Both the position numbers and the translations under genes were made by a program. From NCBI RefSeq assembly GCF_000012365.1, contig NC_007651.1:2046001-2110000 (forward strand): DNA of 64,000 bases, written 5' to 3'. The stretch comes from Burkholderia thailandensis E264. Its GTDB lineage: Bacteria > Pseudomonadota > Gammaproteobacteria > Burkholderiales > Burkholderiaceae. This document shows, piece by piece, positions 19,457 through 28,853 of this stretch. The notes beneath the pieces are model-generated. The model was not told the DNA's origin. It saw only the letters and a program-made list of their open reading frames with translations, and made no database searches. Within the stretch, counting starts at the first letter, position 1. The number at the start of each line of letters is the position of its first letter.

Positions 19457-22400
19457 ATGTCGAATGTACCTAAAAGTCCCGCGCAAAAACATGCGGGCAC
19501 GCCGGGCGAGGCGCAGCCCGCCGGCGCGCACGCGCCGCGGCCGCCGCGCCCGCCGCGGGCGCCGTCCGGGCAGGCGGGCGCGCCGCGCGCCGCGCGCCGC
19601 GACGCCGGCTCCGAGGCCGCGCGCGCGCCGCATGCGCCGCGCGCGCGGACAGCGCCGAATCCCGTTCCGCCGATCACGTTTCCCGAAAGCCTGCCCGTGT
19701 CGGGCAAGCGCGACGAGATCGCGCGCGCGATCGCCGCTCACCAGGTCGTGATCGTCTGCGGCGAGACGGGCTCGGGCAAGACCACCCAGTTGCCGAAGAT
19801 CTGCCTCGCGCTCGGCCGCGGCGTCGGCGCGGGCGGCGCGGGGCTGATCGGCCACACGCAGCCGAGGCGGCTCGCGGCGTCGTCGACGGGCCGCCGGATC
19901 GCCGAGGAGCTCGGCACGCCGTTCGGCGAAGTGGTGGGCTACAAGGTGCGCTTCACCGACAACCTCGCGCCGGGCGCGTCGGTCAAGCTGATGACGGACG
20001 GCATCCTGCTCGCCGAGTCGCAGACCGATCCGCTGCTCAAGGCGTACGACACCCTCATCATCGACGAGGCGCACGAGCGCAGCCTGAACATCGATTTTCT
20101 GCTCGGCTACCTGAAGCAGATCCTGCCGAGGCGGCCGGACCTGAAGCTGATCGTCACGTCGGCGACGATCGACGCGGACCGTTTCGCGCGCCATTTCGGC
20201 AGCGACGAGCGGCCCGCGCCGGTGATCGAGGTGAGCGGGCGGCTCTATCCGGTGGAAGTCCGCTACCGGCCGATCGCCGACGACCGGCCGGCCGCCGTCC
20301 GGCACGCGGAAGGCGCGGCGTCCGGGCGCGACCGCGCGAAGAGCGCGCGCGAGGCCGAGCGCGACCTGATGGACGGCATCGTCGACGCGGTCGACGAGCT
20401 GTGCCGCGAGGGCCCGGGCGACGTGCTCGTGTTCCTGCCCGGCGAGCGCGAGATCCGCGACGCCGCCGAGTCGCTGCGCAAGCACCATCCGCCGCACACC
20501 GAGATCCTGCCGCTGTTCGCGCGGCTGTCGGCGGCCGAGCAGGAGCGCGTGTTCAAGGCGTCGAACGCGCGGCGGATCGTGCTCGCGACGAACGTCGCCG
20601 AGACGTCGCTCACGGTGCCGGGCATCCGCTACGTCGTCGATACCGGGCTTGCGCGCGTGAAGCGCTATTCGTACCGGAACAAGGTCGAGCAGTTGCAGAT
20701 CGAGTCGATCTCGCAGGCGGCCGCGAACCAGCGCGCGGGCCGCTGCGGCCGCGTCGCCGACGGCATCTGCATCCGTCTCTACGAGGAAAGCGATTTCGCC
20801 GGCCGCGCGCGCTTCACCGATCCGGAAATCCTGCGCTCGTCGCTCGCATCGGTGATCCTGCGGATGAAGTCGCTGCATCTGTCGGCGATCGAATCGTTTC
20901 CGTTCATCGAGCCGCCGCCCGGCCGCGCGATCGCGGACGGCTATCAACTGCTCAACGAGCTCGGCGCGGTCGACGACGACAACGCGCTCACGCCGCTCGG
21001 CCGCGAGCTCGCGCGGTTGCCGCTCGATCCGCGCGTCGGCCGGATGATCCTCGCCGCGCGCGACCAGCAGGCGTTGCGCGAAGTGCTCGTGATCGCGAGC
21101 GCGCTGTCCGTGCAGGACCCGCGCGATCGCCCGATCGACGCGCAGGAGCAGGCCGACCAGGCGCACCGGCGCTTCGCCGACGAGCGCTCCGAGTTCCTCC
21201 AGTGGCTGAGGATCTGGGCGTGGTTCGAGGAGGCGGTCGCGCACAAGAAGTCGAACCGGCAACTCGTCGACGCGTGCCGGCAGCATTTCCTGTCGCACCT
21301 GCGGCTGCGCGAATGGCGCGACGTCCACTCGCAGCTCCTGACCGTCGTGCGCGAGCACGGCTGGCGCCTGAACGAGGCCGACGCGACGTTCGAGCAGATC
21401 CATCTGTCGCTGTTGACGGGGCTGCTCGGCAACATCGGCTTCAAGGCCGAGGACGAGCCGCACTATCTCGGCGCGCGCGGGATCAAGTTCCATCTGTGGC
21501 CGGGCTCCGCGCTCGTGAAGAAGGCGGGGCGCTGGGTGATGGCGGCCGAGCTCGTCGAGACGAGCCGCCTCTATGCGCGCTGCATCGCGAAGATCGAGCC
21601 GGAATGGATCGAGCGCATCGGCGCGCACCTGTTGAAGAAATCGCTGTCCGAGCCGCACTGGGAGAAGCGTCCCGCGCAGGTCACCGCGTTCGAGCGCGCG
21701 ACGCTGTACGGGCTCACCGTCTATCACCGGCGGCGCGTCGCGTTCGGCCGGCAGGACCCGGCGCGCGCGCGGGAGCTGTTCATCCGCGGCGCGCTCGTCG
21801 ACGGCGAATTCGACACGAAGCTCGCGTTCTTCGCGCACAACCGCAAGCTGCTCGCCGACATCGAGCAGCTCGAGCACAAGTCGCGCCGGCAGGACGTGCT
21901 CGTCGACGACGAGCTGATTCACGCGTTCTACGATCAGGCGATTCCGTCCGGCATCCACACGGGCGCCGCGTTCGAGCGCTGGTACCGCGACGAGGTGAAA
22001 AAGAGCGGGCAGCCGGAAGACAAGCTGCGCCTGCTGTATCTGTCGCGCGACGATCTGATGCGCCACGAGGCGGCGGGCGTGACGACCGATCTGTTTCCGA
22101 AGCGCGCGACGATGGCGGGCGTCGAGATGGCGCTCACGTACCACTTCGAGCCCGGCTCGCCGCGCGACGGCGTGACGCTCGCGGTGCCGCTCTTCGCGCT
22201 GAACCAGGTCGACGCGCGCCGCGCCGAGTGGCTCGTGCCCGGGATGCTGAAGGAGAAGGCGCACCTGCTGCTGAAGTCGCTGCCGCAGAAGCTGCGCCGC
22301 CATTGCGTGCCGCTGCCAGAGTACGCGGCGGGCTTCGTCGAGCGCGCCGGGCGCGAGCGCTTCGGCGCGGGCGGCCTCGTCGACGCGCTGATCGCCGACG

Positions 22401-23599
22401 TCCGCGAGCGGACGCAGGTCGCGACGAAGACGTCCGACTTCAAGCTCGAGACGCTGCCCGCGCACCTGTTCATGAACTTCAAGGTGATCGACGAGCACGG
22501 CCGGCAGCTCGCGATGGGGCGCAATCTCGCGCAGTTGCGCGCGGAGTTGGGCGCGCAGGCGCAGCAGCACTTTCAGAAGATCGCCGCCGCGGCAACGCTC
22601 GCGCCGGCGGGCGCGCCTTCCGGCGCGGCCGCCGCCGAGGCGCCCGCGGGTGGCGCGCGGCCGCGAGGCGCGCAAGGCGGCGGGGCGACGCCCGCCGTCG
22701 CGCCGTCGGCGGCGCAAGCGGGCGCGGCCGCCGCCGGCGCGACCGCGCTTTATGAGAACCTGACGACGTGGAACTTCGGCAAGCTGCCGGAACTCCTCGA
22801 GATCCGCCGGCGCGGCGAGACGCTGTTCGGCTACCCGGCGCTCGTCGACCGCGGCACGCACTGCGACGTCGAGGTGTTCGACTCGCCCGACGAGGCGGCG
22901 CGAATCCACCGCGCGGGCCTGCGGCGCCTGTTCGCGTTGCAGCTGAAGGAGCCGATCAAGTACCTGGAGAAGAACCTGCCGGGGCTGCGCGAGATGGCGA
23001 TGCAGTACATGTCGCTCGGCACGCAGGACGAACTGCGCGACCAGTTGATCGCGACCGCGCTCGACCGCGCGTGCCTGCAGGACCCGCTGCCCGCCGACGA
23101 CGCGAGTTTTCACGCGCGCCGCGACGAGGGCAGGAGCCGGCTGAACCTGCTCGCGCAGGAGATGGCGCGGCTCGTCGGGCAGATCCTCGCCGAGTACGCG
23201 GGGCTCGCGAAGAAGCTCGCGCAGGCGAAGCCGTTCCCGGCCGCGCACGCGGACCTGCAGGGCCAGCTCGCCGCGCTCGTCGGCAAGCGCTTCGTCATCG
23301 ACACGCCTTACGCGCAGCTTGCGCATTTCCCGCGCTACCTGAAGGGCATCGCGCTGCGAATCGACAAGCTGAAGGCCGATCCCGCCCGCGACGCGCGGCA
23401 GGCGGCCGAGCTGCAGCCGCTCGCGCAGCATTATCAGCGCTCGATTGTGCAGCGCGGCGGCGTCGCGGATGCGCGGCTCGCCGAGTTCCGGTGGCTGCTC
23501 GAGGAACTGCGGATCTCGCTTTTCGCGCAGGAACTGCGCACGCCGATGCCGGTGTCGGTCAAGCGGCTCTACAAAGTGTGGGAGTCGATGCAGCGCTGA
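19457..23599 (+). CDS. hrpA: ATP-dependent RNA helicase HrpA
   Basis: A 1380-residue DEAH-box helicase. After an 85-residue Ala/Pro/Arg-rich N-terminal stretch come Walker A GETGSGKT (residues 102-109), the DEAH box (203-206), [16 protein letters not shown] and QRAGRCGR, and then the long HrpA-specific C-terminal region. In E. coli HrpA resolves stalled ribosomes and processes fimbrial mRNA. It is somewhat longer than E. coli HrpA (about 1300) because of the N-terminal extension and a Gly/Ala-rich insert at about 1045-1098. It starts 23 bases from argA on the other strand. Confidence 0.94.
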   Translation: MSNVPKSPAQKHAGTPGEAQPAGAHAPRPPRPPRAPSGQAGAPRAARRDAGSEAARAPHAPRARTAPNPVPPITFPESLPVSGKRDEIARAIAAHQVVIVCGETGSGKTTQLPKICLALGRGVGAGGAGLIGHTQPRRLAASSTGRRIAEELGTPFGEVVGYKVRFTDNLAPGASVKLMTDGILLAESQTDPLLKAYDTLIIDEAHERSLNIDFLLGYLKQILPRRPDLKLIVTSATIDADRFARHFGSDERPAPVIEVSGRLYPVEVRYRPIADDRPAAVRHAEGAASGRDRAKSAREAERDLMDGIVDAVDELCREGPGDVLVFLPGEREIRDAAESLRKHHPPHTEILPLFARLSAAEQERVFKASNARRIVLATNVAETSLTVPGIRYVVDTGLARVKRYSYRNKVEQLQIESISQAAANQRAGRCGRVADGICIRLYEESDFAGRARFTDPEILRSSLASVILRMKSLHLSAIESFPFIEPPPGRAIADGYQLLNELGAVDDDNALTPLGRELARLPLDPRVGRMILAARDQQALREVLVIASALSVQDPRDRPIDAQEQADQAHRRFADERSEFLQWLRIWAWFEEAVAHKKSNRQLVDACRQHFLSHLRLREWRDVHSQLLTVVREHGWRLNEADATFEQIHLSLLTGLLGNIGFKAEDEPHYLGARGIKFHLWPGSALVKKAGRWVMAAELVETSRLYARCIAKIEPEWIERIGAHLLKKSLSEPHWEKRPAQVTAFERATLYGLTVYHRRRVAFGRQDPARARELFIRGALVDGEFDTKLAFFAHNRKLLADIEQLEHKSRRQDVLVDDELIHAFYDQAIPSGIHTGAAFERWYRDEVKKSGQPEDKLRLLYLSRDDLMRHEAAGVTTDLFPKRATMAGVEMALTYHFEPGSPRDGVTLAVPLFALNQVDARRAEWLVPGMLKEKAHLLLKSLPQKLRRHCVPLPEYAAGFVERAGRERFGAGGLVDALIADVRERTQVATKTSDFKLETLPAHLFMNFKVIDEHGRQLAMGRNLAQLRAELGAQAQQHFQKIAAAATLAPAGAPSGAAAAEAPAGGARPRGAQGGGATPAVAPSAAQAGAAAAGATALYENLTTWNFGKLPELLEIRRRGETLFGYPALVDRGTHCDVEVFDSPDEAARIHRAGLRRLFALQLKEPIKYLEKNLPGLREMAMQYMSLGTQDELRDQLIATALDRACLQDPLPADDASFHARRDEGRSRLNLLAQEMARLVGQILAEYAGLAKKLAQAKPFPAAHADLQGQLAALVGKRFVIDTPYAQLAHFPRYLKGIALRIDKLKADPARDARQAAELQPLAQHYQRSIVQRGGVADARLAEFRWLLEELRISLFAQELRTPMPVSVKRLYKVWESMQR

Positions 23600-23700
23600 G
23601 CGCGGTTCAAAGTATGCGGGTTCACACTCGGGCGCGGGACGTCAACCGGCGGCGCTCTCGCGCGTTTTACAATCACGCCAGTCCCACGACGTGAGTCTTC

Positions 23701-24693
23701 ATGCGCAATTTCCTTTCTCTCGGCCGCACGCTCGCGCTTGCAGCCGCCGTGCTGGCGCCCGTCGCCGCCTTTGCGAACAACGTGATCGTGCTGAATTCGG
23801 CCGAAGCGACGCTTTCCCTGATCGACGAGCAATCCCGCCAGGTCGTCGGCCAGTACCCGACCGGCAAGGAACCGCACCACCTGATGGCGACGCCCGACAA
23901 TTCGTCGCTGATCGTCGCGAATTCGGTGTCGAACAGCCTGATGTTCCTCGATCCGAAGACGGGCAAGCCGCAGCGCACGCTCGAAGGGATCGACGATCCG
24001 TATCAGCTCGGCTTCTCGCCCGATCGCAAGTGGTTCGTCGCGGCGGGCCTGCGGCTCGACCGCGTCGACATCTACCGCTACGACGGCCATGACCTGAAGC
24101 TCGCCAAGCGCGTGCCGCTGGACGTGATGCCGAGCCACCTCGCGTTCACGAAGGACAGCAAGACGGTGCTCGTGTCGCTGCAGGTGTCGGGCGAGCTCGC
24201 CGCGATCGATCTGGCCACGCAGACGGTCAAGTGGAAGATGAAGGTCGGCAAGGTGCCGGCGGGCCTCTGGCTCACGCCCGGCGACAAGTACGTGCTGATC
24301 GGGATGACGGGCGCGGATTACGTCGCCGTCGTCGACTGGCGCAACCAGAAGGTCGTGAAAACGATTCCGACCGGCAAGGGCGCGCACAACTTCCGCTCGC
24401 TCGCGGACGGCACGCACGTCGCCGTGACGAACCGGGTCGCGAACACGATCAGCATCATCGACGAGAACGCGCTCACGAACGTCGGCGACATCACGGGCCT
24501 GTTGCCCGGCCCGGACGACATGGAGCTGTCGGCCGACAGGAAGACGCTGTGGGTGACGTTCCGCTTCGCGAAGAAGGTCGGCGTGATCGACCTGCCGAGC
24601 CGCAAGCTGATCCAGACGATTTCGGTCGGCCGCTCGCCGCACGGGATCTATTTCTACGACCGCGCGCCGTGGACGGCGCCGAACGGCGCGTGA
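23701..24693 (+). CDS. Exported YVTN-type beta-propeller protein
   Basis: A 330-residue protein with a Sec signal peptide (cleavage likely after VAAFA, about residue 25) followed by repeated beta-propeller blades of the YVTN/cytochrome cd1-like type, for example VVGQYPTGKEPHH, LIVANSVSNSLMFLD and LIQTISVGRSPHGIYF. Such proteins are periplasmic scaffolds or binding proteins; no enzyme residues are recognisable. A TACAAT at 23668-23673 could be its -10 box. Nineteen bases separate it from the sterol-desaturase gene, suggesting an operon. Confidence 0.82.
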   Translation: MRNFLSLGRTLALAAAVLAPVAAFANNVIVLNSAEATLSLIDEQSRQVVGQYPTGKEPHHLMATPDNSSLIVANSVSNSLMFLDPKTGKPQRTLEGIDDPYQLGFSPDRKWFVAAGLRLDRVDIYRYDGHDLKLAKRVPLDVMPSHLAFTKDSKTVLVSLQVSGELAAIDLATQTVKWKMKVGKVPAGLWLTPGDKYVLIGMTGADYVAVVDWRNQKVVKTIPTGKGAHNFRSLADGTHVAVTNRVANTISIIDENALTNVGDITGLLPGPDDMELSADRKTLWVTFRFAKKVGVIDLPSRKLIQTISVGRSPHGIYFYDRAPWTAPNGA

Positions 24694-24712
24694 CGCGGCG
24701 GGGGAGCGGTTC

Positions 24713-25702
24713 ATGCTGCACGTGATCGCCGCCGCGCTCGACGGCTTCGTGTCCGATCTGCAGACGTGGCTGTATGTCGACATCGTGCAGCCGCTGCTGT
24801 TCAAGGTCGGCCTGATGGGCTACGACGAGGACACGTACGACGCGCTCTACTGGGTGATCGTCGGCGCGCTGCAGGTCGTCGCGATGTATGTGCTGCTGCG
24901 CCCGCTCGAGGCGCTGCGCCCCGTCGAGCGGTGGGCGAACCGCAAGGCGGTGCGCGTCGACGTGATCTACACGCTGATCGCGAAGCTCGGCATCTTCAGC
25001 CTGTTCTTCTTTTTCGCGCTGCGGCCGCTTTTCGACAACGTCCAGGCGTGGCTGCGCCTGCACGGGATCGCGAACGTCAATCTCGACTACCTGTGGCCGG
25101 GCGTCACGTCCAGGCCGATCGTCGCGTTCGCGATCTACCTGATCGTGCTCGATTTCGCCGGCTACTGGTATCACCGCTGGCAGCACCGGATCGGCATATG
25201 GTGGGAACTGCACGCGGTGCATCACAGCCAGCGCCAGATGTCGCTCTGGTGCGACGACCGCAACCATCTGCTCGACGACGTGCTGCAGGCGTGCTTCTTC
25301 GCGGCGATTGCGCTCGTGATCGGCGTGTCGCCGTCGCAGTTCGTCGTGCTGACCGCGGTCACGAACTTCATGCAGAGCGTTCAGCACACGAACGCGCGGC
25401 TGCCGTTCGGCTGGCTCGCCGAGCGCCTCGTCGTCAGCCCGACGTTCCATCGCCGCCATCACGCGGTTGGCTACGGCCACGAGGGCACGAAGTACGGCTG
25501 CAACTTCGGCGTGCTGTTCCCGTGGTGGGACATGCTGTTTCGCACCGCGTCGTGGAACCGCACGCCCGAGCCGACCGGCATCCGCGAGCAGTACGAGGGC
25601 GTGTCGTACGGCGACGGCTTCTGGGCGCAGCACTGGCTCGCGTTCGTGCGGATCGCGCGGCGGCTCGCGCCGGGCAAGCGGAGCGACGTGGCGTCGGCGT
25701 AA
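24713..25702 (+). CDS. Sterol desaturase / fatty acid hydroxylase family membrane protein
   Basis: A 329-residue integral membrane di-iron oxygenase family protein with the histidine clusters HRWQHRIG, WELHAVHHS and FHRRHHAVGYGHEG, which ligate the two irons. There are several hydrophobic segments. The family hydroxylates or desaturates lipid substrates such as fatty acids, sterols or carotenoids; the substrate is not predictable here. It follows the beta-propeller gene by 19 bases. A 344-base gap with a heptamer repeat follows. Confidence 0.88.
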   Translation: MLHVIAAALDGFVSDLQTWLYVDIVQPLLFKVGLMGYDEDTYDALYWVIVGALQVVAMYVLLRPLEALRPVERWANRKAVRVDVIYTLIAKLGIFSLFFFFALRPLFDNVQAWLRLHGIANVNLDYLWPGVTSRPIVAFAIYLIVLDFAGYWYHRWQHRIGIWWELHAVHHSQRQMSLWCDDRNHLLDDVLQACFFAAIALVIGVSPSQFVVLTAVTNFMQSVQHTNARLPFGWLAERLVVSPTFHRRHHAVGYGHEGTKYGCNFGVLFPWWDMLFRTASWNRTPEPTGIREQYEGVSYGDGFWAQHWLAFVRIARRLAPGKRSDVASA

Positions 25703-26046
25703 GCGGCGCTTCGACGGCGGGTTGTCCGTGCGCCCACCGCTTTTGTCGACCGATTCGCGTTTCACCGCCGACGATTCGCCGTTCGCCGCTCGCCGTTCGC
25801 CGTTCGCCGTTCCTCGGCAATCGGCCCGCGCCCGCCGCGTTTCGATTGCCGCGGCACGTCGTCCTTCGAGCGCCGGGCGCGTTCCGCCGTCCCCCGCGCG
25901 TCACCGCACCCGGGGGGCGGCGATGCGCGCGCAGCACGCGCTTTCTTCGCGCCATCCGCTGCCGCCCCGTTTTTGCCGCGCGCACGCCGCGTGGTTTATC
26001 CTTTCCGGGCTTTCCCTTCCCATTCCCGATCGATGATCCGTCCCGC
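25703..26046. other. Intergenic region with heptamer repeat
   Basis: These 344 bases contain no credible gene. The notable element is the five-unit heptamer array at 25777-25811. The right end, just before the EI24-type gene, is more T-rich (about 25990-26030) and may hold its promoter. Confidence 0.5.
25777..25811. repeat. Heptamer tandem repeat, 5 copies of CGCCGTT
   Basis: Five consecutive 7-base units CGCCGTT, the second with one substitution (CGCCGCT). This is the second heptamer array in the window, also intergenic, and a candidate VNTR. Confidence 0.9.
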
Positions 26047-26880
26047 ATGAACGACCTGCTGCGCTCCTTCGGCCGGGCGCTCGCGAGTGCGCTGCACCCG
26101 CGGATGCTCTGGCTTACCTTCATGCCGTTTATCGTCGCCGCGGTGATCTGGGGCGTCGTGCTCTGGTTCTCGTGGCAGCCGCTCGTCGACGCCGCGCGCG
26201 CCGCGCTCGACGGCTTCGCGCTGACGGCGCTCCTCTACAAGTTCTTCAACGCGATCGGCGCGTCGCAACTGCACGCGGTTGTCGCGCCGTTCGTCGTCGT
26301 GTCGCTCGCGATTCCGCTCATCGTGCTGACGGTGCTGCTCCTGATCGCGACGCTGTCGATGCCCGCCGTCGTCTCGCATCTGGCGAAGCGCCAGTTCGCG
26401 TCGCTCGAGATGAAGCGGGGCGGCAGCTTGTTCGGCAGCGTGTTCAATTCGCTGTGGGCCGCGTTCGCGAGCATCGCGCTCCTGGTCGTGACGGTGCCGC
26501 TGTGGCTGATTCCACCGTTCTTCGCGCTGCTGCCGCCCGTGATCTGGGGCTGGCTCACGTACCGCGTGATGACCTACGACGCGCTCGCGCTGCACGCGAG
26601 CGCCGACGAGCGCCGCGCGCTCGTGCGCAAGCACCGCTGGCCCTTGCTGGGCATCGGCGTCGCGAGCGGGCTGCTCGGCACGGTGCCGACCTTCATCTGG
26701 GTGTCGTCGATCTGGATGATGGTGCTGTTTCCGTTCGTCGCCGCCGCGATGATCTGGGTCTACGCGTTCATTCTGGTGTTCTCGGCGCTGTGGTTCGGCT
26801 TCTACTGCCTGCGCGCGCTGCAGGACGAGCGCGCGGCGGCCGCGAATGCGATTTCCACCGATTCGACGAGGCGAGCATGA
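26047..26880 (+). CDS. EI24-domain (CysZ-like) membrane protein
   Basis: A 277-residue polytopic membrane protein with about six hydrophobic segments (for example MPFIVAAVIWGVVLWFSW, FVVVSLAIPLIVLTVLLL, LLVVTVPLWLIPPFFALLPP). It resembles the EI24 family, which includes the sulfate transporter CysZ, but no specific substrate is indicated. The ATG at 26047 follows TCCCGC without a strong ribosome site. Its stop overlaps the CinA-like gene by ATGA, so the two are co-translated. Confidence 0.82.
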   Translation: MNDLLRSFGRALASALHPRMLWLTFMPFIVAAVIWGVVLWFSWQPLVDAARAALDGFALTALLYKFFNAIGASQLHAVVAPFVVVSLAIPLIVLTVLLLIATLSMPAVVSHLAKRQFASLEMKRGGSLFGSVFNSLWAAFASIALLVVTVPLWLIPPFFALLPPVIWGWLTYRVMTYDALALHASADERRALVRKHRWPLLGIGVASGLLGTVPTFIWVSSIWMMVLFPFVAAAMIWVYAFILVFSALWFGFYCLRALQDERAAAANAISTDSTRRA

Positions 26881-27695
26881 CCATCGGCATCATCATCATC
26901 GGCGACGAAATTCTGTCCGGTCGCCGTCAAGACAAGCACCTCGCCAAGGTGATCGAGCTCCTGGCCGCGCGCGGGCTCGCGCTCGGCTGGGCCGAATACG
27001 TCGGCGACGATCCCGCGCGGATCACGGCGACGCTCGCGCGCACGTTCGCGTCGGGCGACATCGTGTTCTCGACGGGCGGCATCGGCGCGACGCCCGACGA
27101 CCACACGCGCCAGTGCGCGGCCGCGGCGCTCGGCGTGCCGCTCGAACTGCACCCGGAGGCGAAGGCGCTGATCGAGGAGCGGATCCGCGAGACGCACGCC
27201 GACGCCGCGAAGCCCGTCGACCTCGATTCGCCCGAGAACCTGCATCGGCTGAACATGGGCGTGTTCCCGCGCGGCGCGGCGATCATCCCGAACGGCTACA
27301 ACCGGATCCCGGGCTTTTCATGCGGCGACCATCATTTCGTGCCGGGCTTTCCGGTGATGGCGTGGCCGATGATCGAATGGGTGCTCGACACGAAGTACGC
27401 GCACCTGCACCACGCGACGCCGCATGCGGAGCGCTCGCTCTACGTGTTCGAGCTGCCCGAATCGACGCTCACGCCGCTGATGGAGAAGATCGAGCGCGAT
27501 TTCCCGGGCGTGCGGGTGTTCAGCCTGCCGAGCGTCGGCGACGCGGAAAAGGGCGGAATCTACGCGCGCCGGCACATCGATCTCGGGGTGAAGGGCGAGC
27601 CGGAAGCGGTCGCCGCCGCGTTCGTGAAGCTGCGCGAGGGCGTGCATCTGCTCGGCGGCGACATCGTCGAGCCGGCCGAGGCGCCGCGCGCCTGA
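26877..27695 (+). CDS. CinA-like / molybdopterin-binding (MoaB-Mog fold) domain protein
   Basis: A 272-residue protein corresponding to the N-terminal molybdopterin-binding-like domain of CinA. It starts TIGIIIIGDEILSGRRQDKH and contains VFSTGGIGATPDDHTRQ. It lacks the C-terminal nicotinamide-nucleotide amidase domain of full CinA. Standalone members are widespread in proteobacteria with unproven function, perhaps nucleotide or cofactor pyrophosphatase activity. Coupled to the EI24-type gene by a 4-base overlap. Confidence 0.85.
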   Translation: MTIGIIIIGDEILSGRRQDKHLAKVIELLAARGLALGWAEYVGDDPARITATLARTFASGDIVFSTGGIGATPDDHTRQCAAAALGVPLELHPEAKALIEERIRETHADAAKPVDLDSPENLHRLNMGVFPRGAAIIPNGYNRIPGFSCGDHHFVPGFPVMAWPMIEWVLDTKYAHLHHATPHAERSLYVFELPESTLTPLMEKIERDFPGVRVFSLPSVGDAEKGGIYARRHIDLGVKGEPEAVAAAFVKLREGVHLLGGDIVEPAEAPRA

Positions 27696-27829
27696 GCGGG
27701 CGGCCGGCGCGGCCCGCGCCGATACGAGACGGCGGGACAACGGACAGACAGCTCTCCGACGCGCGCGGGCCGGATGCTCGGCAGCGCCGACGGGCGCCGC
27801 ACCCCGTCACGCATGGCCACGCGGCGCCT

Positions 27830-27862
27830 CACCGGGCGGCACCGGCCTGCACCGGGCGGCAC
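27830..27862. repeat. Two direct copies of CACCGGGCGGCAC, 20 bases apart
   Basis: Identical 13-base segments at 27830-27842 and 27850-27862 in the 294-base convergent gap between the CinA-like gene and the rhodanese gene. No clear T-tailed terminator is visible in this gap. Confidence 0.6.
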
Positions 27863-27989
27863 GTTGCCGGCGCCGTCGGCGCGTCTAGGCGCGTCGCGTC
27901 ATCGCCGTGTCATCGGCCGGCCCGACGATGGCGGGCGGCGGTGCGTAACGCTGTAACGGCGTGCCGATGTGCCGGCGTACGGGTGTGCG

Positions 27990-28454
27990 TTATGCGCCGA
28001 TCCAAGGCAGGCCGCGGTGGCACCAGCCCTCGACGGTCTTGCGGTGCCCCTGCGCGTCCTTCGCGCCTTCGAATCCTTCGAGCAGGTCGAACGCCTTCGT
28101 GAAGCCGGCCTGCGCGGCGGCGACCGCGGCGAGCTTCGAGCGGGCGGCGCTGCGGCACAGGAACAGGATCGGCTGATCGGGTTGCGCGAGCGTGCGCAAC
28201 TGGTCGATGAATTCCGCGTTCGGCACGCCGCCCGGGTAGCGGGTCCATTCGACGTGCGCGTACTGGCCGTCGCCGACGATCGGGCGGCCAACCCAGTCGA
28301 GCTCCGCGCGGGTGCGCACGTCGATGAGGCGCGCGTTCGGATCGAGCTGCAGCAGCTCGAACGCCTCGGCGGGCGAGAGCGCGCCCGCGTAGTTCAGGTT
28401 GCCTTGCGCGCGGCGCGTGTCGGCTTGCGCGTAAAGCTGTTCAAGCGTACTCAT
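27990..28454 (-). CDS. Rhodanese-like sulfurtransferase domain protein
   Basis: A 154-residue single-domain rhodanese. It has the entry ARLIDVRTRAELDWVGRP, the active-site loop FLCRSAARS with the catalytic persulfide Cys, and the C-terminal VEGWCHRGLPW. These proteins carry sulfane sulfur; the acceptor is unknown. The ATG at 28454 is preferred because GGAG(G) precedes it, over an upstream ATG at 28478. It diverges from glnA, and the 399 bases between contain the glnA control elements. Confidence 0.9.
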   Translation of the reverse strand: MSTLEQLYAQADTRRAQGNLNYAGALSPAEAFELLQLDPNARLIDVRTRAELDWVGRPIVGDGQYAHVEWTRYPGGVPNAEFIDQLRTLAQPDQPILFLCRSAARSKLAAVAAAQAGFTKAFDLLEGFEGAKDAQGHRKTVEGWCHRGLPWIGA

Positions 28455-28537
28455 GGCGGGAGGTCTCCTGCGGATCAAAAAAGCATTCTAGCGCGCAGGG
28501 TGAGCGGCGGCGCCGGCGATATCCGTGATGCGTCGCA

Positions 28538-28554
28538 CTCACCAAAAAGGTGCA
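28538..28554. promoter_or_regulatory. NtrC-like enhancer site
   Basis: The segment contains CACC-AAAAA-GGTGCA and matches the NtrC consensus TGCACC-N5-GGTGCA at all but two outer positions. A weaker half-site (GGCACCAAC) follows at 28567-28575. It lies about 170-185 bases upstream of the sigma-54 promoter, a normal enhancer distance. Confidence 0.7.
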
Positions 28555-28722
28555 AAATACGTGATCGGCACCAACATTGGGATTTTCGAGTGTGCGGAAT
28601 GCCGCATTGCACGGATAAGGTGCGCGCGCCGTGACGTCCGGGCGCGCCGAAGCCCCGAAAGTGCGCGCTCGGGCCCTGCCGCGGCGCGGTCTCGCGCGCT
28701 TCGCGCCGATCTGGCGCATGCA

Positions 28723-28738
28723 TGGCACGGAAGCTGCT
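28723..28738 (+). promoter_or_regulatory. Sigma-54 (RpoN) promoter of glnA
   Basis: TGGCACGGAAGCTGCT matches the -24/-12 consensus TGGCACG-N4-TTGCW with a single mismatch in the -12 part. It lies about 115 bases before the glnA start and downstream of the NtrC-like site. Confidence 0.8.
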
Positions 28739-28853
28739 ATATCCATCCCGTTCCGTTCGAATCGGTTGTACGCGGCAAAGAACGCTGCGCCCAGCAGCTC
28801 GCTTAACGAGGCGGTCCCAGTCCGCCGGATTTGTTCAATCAGGAGAAGAGGTT

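Noticed and set aside
19442..23431. A 1329-codon open frame on the minus strand opposite hrpA
   Set aside because: Arg/Leu/Val-rich shadow frame produced by high GC at third codon positions of hrpA; no family similarity, and hrpA motifs are clear on the other strand.
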